Assembly: GCA_964391885.1 (NCBI GenBank)
Contig: CAYMNU010000004.1
Location: forward strand, 1 to 8,510
DNA length: 8,510 nt
Direction of reading: 5' to 3'
Origin: CAYMNU01 sp964391885
GTDB lineage: Archaea; Altiarchaeota; Altiarchaeia; JAFGQM01
Shown here: positions 5,439 through 8,510 of the stretch, piece after piece
How the letters are laid out: each line of letters opens with the position of its first letter
Numbering within the stretch: the stretch's first letter is position 1
The notes under the pieces: generated by a model
Databases searched by the model: none
The model's input: the letters and a program-made list of their open reading frames with translations, nothing else
Told to the model about the DNA's origin: nothing
Position numbers and translations under genes: made by a program

Positions 5439-6113
5439 ATGGACAAATACGAGATAAAGGGGATAAAGAAGCTGCGAAGCCTCACGAGGACCAAGATAAG
5501 GCTCGCCGAAGAGGCCGGAACTGTGAGGACCATATCCGAGCCTCTCCCCCTCGTCAAATTCCTTTCGAATAGAGAGATAAGGACTATCAAGGAAGCCAAA
5601 GACTATCGCGAAGAGTTAGGCAGTGATTATAACAATGCCAAAAAAGCTGCAAAGGACGTCCTAGAAATGATGGATATAATCGAGGGCGTGAAGTACGGAT
5701 TTGAGCCGAAAGAGTTGATGATGAATCTTAGCTTCGAAGATTTGAAGAAAATCGAGCGCAAAGCGTCAGACGATTTAGAGAAAGTGACCCTGCTTATGAT
5801 GGGCGGGAATGTGCAGAAAGGCCCCACGCTATTTATCGGGAAAAATACCCCAAGGGGTGCGCGTTTTCTAAGTGGGGTCCCAACCAGCGTTGCAGGATTC
5901 CTGGATTTTGCCTTCCACTCCGATTATTTTTGGGATGGGGCAAGATTGAAGAACATAAGGGTTATAATGGGTCACCAGACCCTCATACTAGATGCTATCT
6001 GCTTCGCTCTCGGTGAGTTCGGTGCCGAGGGTATCTGTGTTGTGCCCTGGGAAGTACCAAAAGGGAACTTAATAACGGACTCTTCTAAAAAGAGGATAAC
6101 AAAGGAGCCATAA
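5439..6113 (+). CDS. unrecognised operon protein between FTR and thioredoxin 2
   Basis: A 224-residue protein I do not recognise. Residues 1-120 are highly charged and predicted helical (Lys/Glu/Arg-rich, with a possible coiled-coil section around 55-75). From about 125 to 215 it looks like an alpha/beta domain: GPTLFIGKNTPRGARFLSG, then a Phe/Asp/Trp-rich segment (AGFLDFAFHSDYFWDG), then beta-alpha-beta-like NIRVIMG...LILDAICFALGEFGAEGICVVPWEV. Its only two cysteines are in this last part and are not in a CxxC. The run GxRFLxGxPxxxxGFL faintly recalls the loop after the cis-proline in archaeal protein disulfide oxidoreductases, but I would not assign a function on that. There is no signal peptide or membrane helix. 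It starts one base after the FTR stop and ends four bases before thioredoxin 2, so it is firmly embedded in the redox operon and probably acts with it. Confidence 0.8.
   Translation: MDKYEIKGIKKLRSLTRTKIRLAEEAGTVRTISEPLPLVKFLSNREIRTIKEAKDYREELGSDYNNAKKAAKDVLEMMDIIEGVKYGFEPKELMMNLSFEDLKKIERKASDDLEKVTLLMMGGNVQKGPTLFIGKNTPRGARFLSGVPTSVAGFLDFAFHSDYFWDGARLKNIRVIMGHQTLILDAICFALGEFGAEGICVVPWEVPKGNLITDSSKKRITKEP
6101..6107 (+). promoter_or_regulatory. strong ribosome binding site of thioredoxin 2
   Basis: AAAGGAG lies ten bases before the ATG at 6118 and overlaps the end of the preceding gene. It is among the best Shine-Dalgarno matches in the operon and fixes the start of the second thioredoxin. 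Confidence 0.7.
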
Positions 6114-6117
6114 ATAA

Positions 6118-6441
6118 ATGAAAATCCTGGTTTTTGTCTCTTCGAACTGTCCGCATTGTCCTAAGGCAGAGCGTGCAGTTCAGAGAATCGTGCCAGACTA
6201 TTACGAAAACGGGTTAATATATAAGAAAGTGAGGGTAAAAACACCCGAAGGCAAGGAATTGTCCTCAAGATACGGCATAAGGGCCTTGCCCACTATATTG
6301 TTCCTTGATGAAAACGGGAAAGAGAGGGGGAGGAAAACGGGCACTCCCGATGAAGATGTCCTTAGAAACGATATCGAGAAAATGCTCGGGCTGAAAAAAT
6401 CTTTTTTCAGCAGGCTTTTTGGAGGCAAGGATGGATCCTGA
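6118..6441 (+). CDS. small thioredoxin/glutaredoxin-like protein (CPHC)
   Basis: A 107-residue thioredoxin-fold protein beginning directly with the first strand (MKILVFVSS). The active site SSNCPHCPKAE has Cys11 and Cys14, and the cis-proline is Pro58 in RALPTI. The short N-terminus, the CPHC motif and YKKVRVKTPEGKELSSRYGI resemble the small archaeal thioredoxin/glutaredoxin-like proteins and the repeats of archaeal protein disulfide oxidoreductases. CPHC is also the DsbA motif and generally gives a less negative redox potential than CGPC, so this protein may have partners distinct from the CAPC thioredoxin of the same operon. The C-terminal tail (LKKSFFSRLFGGKDGS) is basic, aromatic and possibly amphipathic. 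No signal peptide is present. Its end overlaps the CoA-binding/HTH gene by 11 bases. Confidence 0.88.
   Translation: MKILVFVSSNCPHCPKAERAVQRIVPDYYENGLIYKKVRVKTPEGKELSSRYGIRALPTILFLDENGKERGRKTGTPDEDVLRNDIEKMLGLKKSFFSRLFGGKDGS
6421..6425 (+). promoter_or_regulatory. ribosome binding site that sets the start of the CoA-binding/HTH gene
   Basis: GGAGG sits five bases before the ATG at 6431. The in-frame ATG at 6419 lies upstream of this site, so 6431 is the better start. The site is inside the thioredoxin 2 coding sequence, consistent with coupled translation. Confidence 0.65.
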
Positions 6442-7174
6442 CGGGTTTTTAGACAAGAACAATATAATTGCAGTCATCGGCGTCTCGCCCAATCCCAATA
6501 AGTGGGGCTCAAGGATATTCCAAACGCTAAAATCGCGTGGCTTCGATGTTTATCCGGTAAACCCGAAACATAAGAGGATAGGTGATGACATATGCTATCC
6601 TGATTTAAAATCACTGCCTGAAAGACCTGATGTGGTGATAACTGCCGTTCCTCCAAAAGTCACAGAGAATATCGCAATTGAATGCAAGAAAGCGAGAATA
6701 GATAAAATCTGGATGCAACCTGGTTCTGACTCGGAAAAGGTTATAGAATTCTGTAAAAGAAGTAATATTACAGCAGTATACAATGCATGCTTTGTCGTTG
6801 ATGGCCTAAATGGGGGCCAAGCCGCCAGAAATGTTACCTTTGCATGCAAGAAGATAACACATGAAGAGCTGGTCAGATGCTCGTTCGATTTGAACAAGAC
6901 GGAATATAACGTATTAGTCTTCCTGTTGAAAAGAGGACGGGAAATAATGATATCTGGGATAGCCGATGGCATGGACTTAGAAAGAACGACTGTCCAAAAG
7001 GCCATGAAACGCCTTCTCAAAAAACAACTTATCAAAAGATTCCGAAGAAACCTGCCCAAAGGGGGTTACATCTATCTGTATAACGTATCCAAAAGAGATG
7101 AGATTAAGGCAAGAATGAAAGAGGCAGTCCATGGTTGGTATAATCGGATTAATAGGGAGATAGATAAGTTATAA
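6431..7174 (+). CDS. CoA-binding Rossmann domain fused to a winged-helix DNA-binding domain
   Basis: A 247-residue protein with two parts. Residues 8-125 match the CoA_binding_2 (YccU-like) fold: IIAVIGVSPNPNKWGSRIF with the nucleotide loop, then FDVYPVNPKHKRIGDDICYPDLKSLPE, then PDVVITAVPPK, IWMQPGSDSE and AVYNACFVV, in family order. Residues about 153-247 read as a winged helix: LNKTEYNVLVFLLKRG (helix 1), MISGIADGMDLERTTVQKAMKRLLKKQLIKRF (a helix-turn-helix with the recognition helix around 186-198), a wing around NLPKGGYIYLYNV, and a long C-terminal helix that may dimerise. The combination suggests a transcription factor whose DNA binding responds to a CoA-type or other nucleotide ligand, or to thiol state, given six cysteines (55, 85, 108, 120, 139, 150). 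As the last gene of the operon it is the obvious candidate regulator of the dyads at 2913-2979. The family fold is clear; ligand and targets are inference. Confidence 0.85.
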   Translation: MDPDGFLDKNNIIAVIGVSPNPNKWGSRIFQTLKSRGFDVYPVNPKHKRIGDDICYPDLKSLPERPDVVITAVPPKVTENIAIECKKARIDKIWMQPGSDSEKVIEFCKRSNITAVYNACFVVDGLNGGQAARNVTFACKKITHEELVRCSFDLNKTEYNVLVFLLKRGREIMISGIADGMDLERTTVQKAMKRLLKKQLIKRFRRNLPKGGYIYLYNVSKRDEIKARMKEAVHGWYNRINREIDKL

Positions 7175-7361
7175 ATTTATTTATATGCCTTTCATCTACA
7201 CCAACTGCGACAAAAGTAATGAGGATGCGTATTAGTTCCCTTAATATATTCTTTCTCATCACAAGGTGAACATGCCCAACAGCGCCGCTAATTTGTCAAT
7301 AAAGGACACCAATAGTATGCGCATGAGAATTTCTATTCCAACTATATCCCCCGCTCCTAAT
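7175..7361. other. convergent intergenic region without a convincing gene
   Basis: This lies between the 3' ends of the redox operon and the UPF0045 gene. It begins with an A/T-rich segment (about 7169-7187) containing TTTATATG, which could be a stray TATA-like box or part of the operon's end. TTCTCAT (7253-7259) and ATGAGAA (7323-7329) form a perfect 7-base inverted repeat enclosing GGTG (7265-7268) and CACC (7307-7310). No tRNA, terminator hairpin or credible gene is visible; the open frames are under 40 codons. Confidence 0.5.
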
Positions 7362-7667
7362 TTAAGATTTTATCGCCCTGAGTTTTGATTCTATACTCAT
7401 TGCTTTGTCTCTCCTTTCGTCTACCTTTAGTGTGGTCACGACCCGCTCAGCGCCCGCTTTGAATACTGACTCATGCGCGCGCTTGACGGCCTCAAGGAGA
7501 CTATCTATGTTGTCTGCTTCAAGTATTGTCCCCATGGCACTTAGTTCTACTCGCATACCGCTCAATTTCAACTCTTTAACTGCCTCTTTGACATACCTGC
7601 TCACGCTGGGCCCCACTCCCAGGGGCACAATGCTCAATTCCGCTATGATTTTCCCTTCCTTTGCCAT
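7362..7667 (-). CDS. UPF0045/MTH1187-family thiamine-binding-like protein
   Basis: A 101-residue protein of the MTH1187/YkoF-like family. Family features are IIAELSIVPLGVGPSVSRYV at the start (7-26), the central SAMGTILEA (43-51) and the C-terminal TLKVDERRDK (79-88). These small ferredoxin-like-fold proteins form tetramers, and members have been described as binding thiamine or related pyrimidines; the physiological role is unsettled. The ATG at 7667 is four bases after the stop of the Mrp-like ATPase gene, so the two are probably one transcript. Nothing appears missing compared with the family. Confidence 0.9.
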   Translation of the reverse strand: MAKEGKIIAELSIVPLGVGPSVSRYVKEAVKELKLSGMRVELSAMGTILEADNIDSLLEAVKRAHESVFKAGAERVVTTLKVDERRDKAMSIESKLRAIKS

Positions 7668-7671
7668 CTTA

Positions 7672-8406
7672 TTATGTCTTGATGACTATCTTATCCACTA
7701 TATCAAGAAAACCGCGAGAGGTTTTTGAATCCTGTACTAAAAAAGGCAAGCTAGCGTCTCCGGAAGAAGCGATTCCTTCGCTTAGACCAATAGAACCAAG
7801 AAAGTCTATTTTGGCTGAGCGCGCAAATTCCTCCGCCCTTCCCGAGCCAAAGACCCCCCCTGACATATTCTCTATCAAGCCTAAAACAGGCACATTTGTT
7901 TTTTTAAGGAAGTCAAAAGTTCGTGAAACATCTTCAACAGAGGCTTTTTGGGGCGCTGAAACCAAAATAGCTCTCGAGCCGGAAAGCATAATGCTTGCGC
8001 TCATGAGCTCATCGCCGGTCCCTGGGGGACAATCCACGATAAAATAATCTAGTTGTCCCCAAAAAGTATCTTTGATTAATTGTCCTATGGCCTTATGTTT
8101 CATCGGCCCTCTCCATGCAACTGCATTACCTTCGTTGGAAAGGCAGGACATGGAGATCATCTTCAGGCCGTAGATGTTCTGCAATGGCAAAAGAGCCTCA
8201 CCCTCTGACATTATTGCAAGTTTGTTCATTCCGAGCATCCCGGCTGCGTTGGGGCCGTGGATATCTATGTCCAAAAGGCCTGTCTTATATCCTAATCTTG
8301 ACAAGGCAAAAGCCAGATTTATTGCGATAGTAGTCTTTCCGACCCCGCCCTTGCCACCTGTGATAAGTATGCTACTTTTTATTTCCGGCAAGCCTTTTTG
8401 CTCCAT
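7672..8406 (-). CDS. Mrp/NBP35-like P-loop ATPase lacking the CxxC motif
   Basis: A 244-residue protein of the Mrp/ApbC/NBP35 branch of the MinD/ParA ATPases, which normally carry and transfer Fe-S clusters. The deviant Walker A is GGKGGVGKT (17-25) with both lysines (19 and 24). DIDIHGPN (47-54), WRGPMKHKAI (98-107), VDCPPGTGDE (124-133) and ENMSGG (179-184) are all characteristic. In ordinary Mrp proteins ENMS is followed within a few residues by CPxCG, which binds the cluster at the dimer interface. Here the text is GGVFGSGRAEEFA, with the CxxC segment deleted; the only cysteines are 88 and 126. The protein is therefore unlikely to be a normal Fe-S scaffold. I start it at the ATG at 8406. 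An ATG at 8484 is also in frame, but the added residues lie in a region that codes in another frame for the upstream gene. Confidence 0.9.
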   Translation of the reverse strand: MEQKGLPEIKSSILITGGKGGVGKTTIAINLAFALSRLGYKTGLLDIDIHGPNAAGMLGMNKLAIMSEGEALLPLQNIYGLKMISMSCLSNEGNAVAWRGPMKHKAIGQLIKDTFWGQLDYFIVDCPPGTGDELMSASIMLSGSRAILVSAPQKASVEDVSRTFDFLKKTNVPVLGLIENMSGGVFGSGRAEEFARSAKIDFLGSIGLSEGIASSGDASLPFLVQDSKTSRGFLDIVDKIVIKT

Positions 8407-8510
8407 TATACACTTCTTCGACGTGCATGACAACCGCGCCTTTCCTCGCAAGGTGGGGCTTGCACCAGCTCTTAACCTGCTCATGATACTCGTCGTCGGT
8501 ATGGTACTCG
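8372..8510 (-). CDS. C-terminal end of an unrecognised protein
   Basis: The frame enters from the right edge and ends with TAG at 8372-8374, giving 45 visible residues: EYHTDDEYHEQVKSWC, then KPHLARKGAVVMHVEEVYNG, then AKRLAGNKK. It has one Cys, four His and a Lys-rich tail. I recognise no domain. I call it coding because the composition resembles that of neighbouring proteins and the frame is open across the whole stretch. It also overlaps the chosen Mrp start by 35 bases, as co-transcribed archaeal genes often do. The alternative is that the Mrp-like gene begins further upstream and this frame is a shadow. Confidence 0.5.
   Translation of the reverse strand, partial: EYHTDDEYHEQVKSWCKPHLARKGAVVMHVEEVYNGAKRLAGNKK

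Noticed and set aside
6595..7059. 154-codon open frame on the minus strand over the CoA-binding/HTH gene
   Set aside because: Antisense to a gene with a clear domain order; low-complexity Ser/Leu/Phe composition and no ribosome binding site or motif.
7149..7324. Two short minus-strand frames (7324-7259 and 7259-7149) joined by a TGATG stop-start, the first encoding a hydrophobic 21-residue peptide
   Set aside because: No ribosome binding site or homology I can recognise; the second runs into the antisense strand of the CoA-binding/HTH gene. Probably chance in A/T-rich sequence.
7272..7388. 38-codon plus-strand frame with AAGGTG upstream
   Set aside because: Runs into the 3' end of the UPF0045 gene on the opposite strand; Ser/Pro/Asn-rich with no motif. 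Too little to call a gene.
7405..8047. Plus-strand open frames over the UPF0045 and Mrp-like genes (7405-7728 and 7661-8047)
   Set aside because: Antisense shadows; Ser/Leu/Thr-rich translations with no domains.
8407..8484. N-terminal extension of the Mrp-like ATPase to the ATG at 8484
   Set aside because: The added 26 residues (Arg/Ser-rich) do not resemble Mrp N-termini, and another frame over the same bases looks like the true coding sequence of the upstream gene.
1..8510. CRISPR array, tRNA/rRNA genes, insertion sequences, attachment sites
   Set aside because: Read through on both strands: no regularly spaced direct repeats, no cloverleaf with a GGTTCGA-type T-loop, no transposase or integrase motifs and no terminal inverted repeats.

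Overview
The window looks like the chromosome of an anaerobic archaeon, probably uncultured (euryarchaeal or DPANN-like; the sequence alone does not fix the lineage). Evidence for archaea: an archaeal-type TruD pseudouridine synthase, a MraY/GPT-family glycosyltransferase with archaeal-style motifs, a compact ferredoxin:thioredoxin reductase catalytic chain, an MTH1187-type UPF0045 protein, starts without ribosome binding sites behind A/T-rich TATA-like boxes, and T-rich tracts where terminators would be. Genes are tightly packed, with overlaps or gaps of a few bases.

Left part (1-2880, all minus strand). In transcription order: a SAM-dependent methyltransferase with an unrecognised N-terminal domain (2880 to 1903); a 146-base gap holding T-rich tracts and a probable promoter; a small Cys-rich zinc-binding-type protein (1756 to 1514) overlapping truD (1527 to 385); and, one base beyond truD, a GTG-started polytopic glycosyltransferase cut by the window edge.

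Centre (2881-7174, plus strand). A divergent control region with a striking set of dyads leads into eight tightly coupled genes: thioredoxin (CAPC) with a charged N-terminal helix, a lone ABC-type ATPase, a HypB/UreG-like GTPase with a C-terminal 4Fe-4S domain, a 2[4Fe-4S] ferredoxin, the ferredoxin:thioredoxin reductase catalytic chain, an unrecognised 224-residue protein, a second small thioredoxin/glutaredoxin-like protein (CPHC), and a CoA-binding Rossmann domain fused to a winged-helix DNA-binding domain. I read this as a ferredoxin-driven dithiol system (ferredoxin to FTR to two thioredoxins) tied to two nucleotide-hydrolysing proteins that resemble metallocofactor maturation or activation factors, with a candidate nucleotide- or redox-sensing regulator as the last gene. 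The parts are recognisable; the combined system is not one I can name, and it is the best candidate here for something undescribed.

Right part (7175-8510). A 187-base convergent intergenic region without a convincing gene is followed by a minus-strand operon. In transcription order this is the C-terminal end of an unrecognised protein (cut by the window edge), an Mrp/NBP35-like P-loop ATPase that has lost the CxxC motif used by the family to bind a bridging Fe-S cluster, and a UPF0045/MTH1187-type thiamine-binding-like protein. I saw no tRNA, rRNA, CRISPR array, insertion sequence or attachment site.
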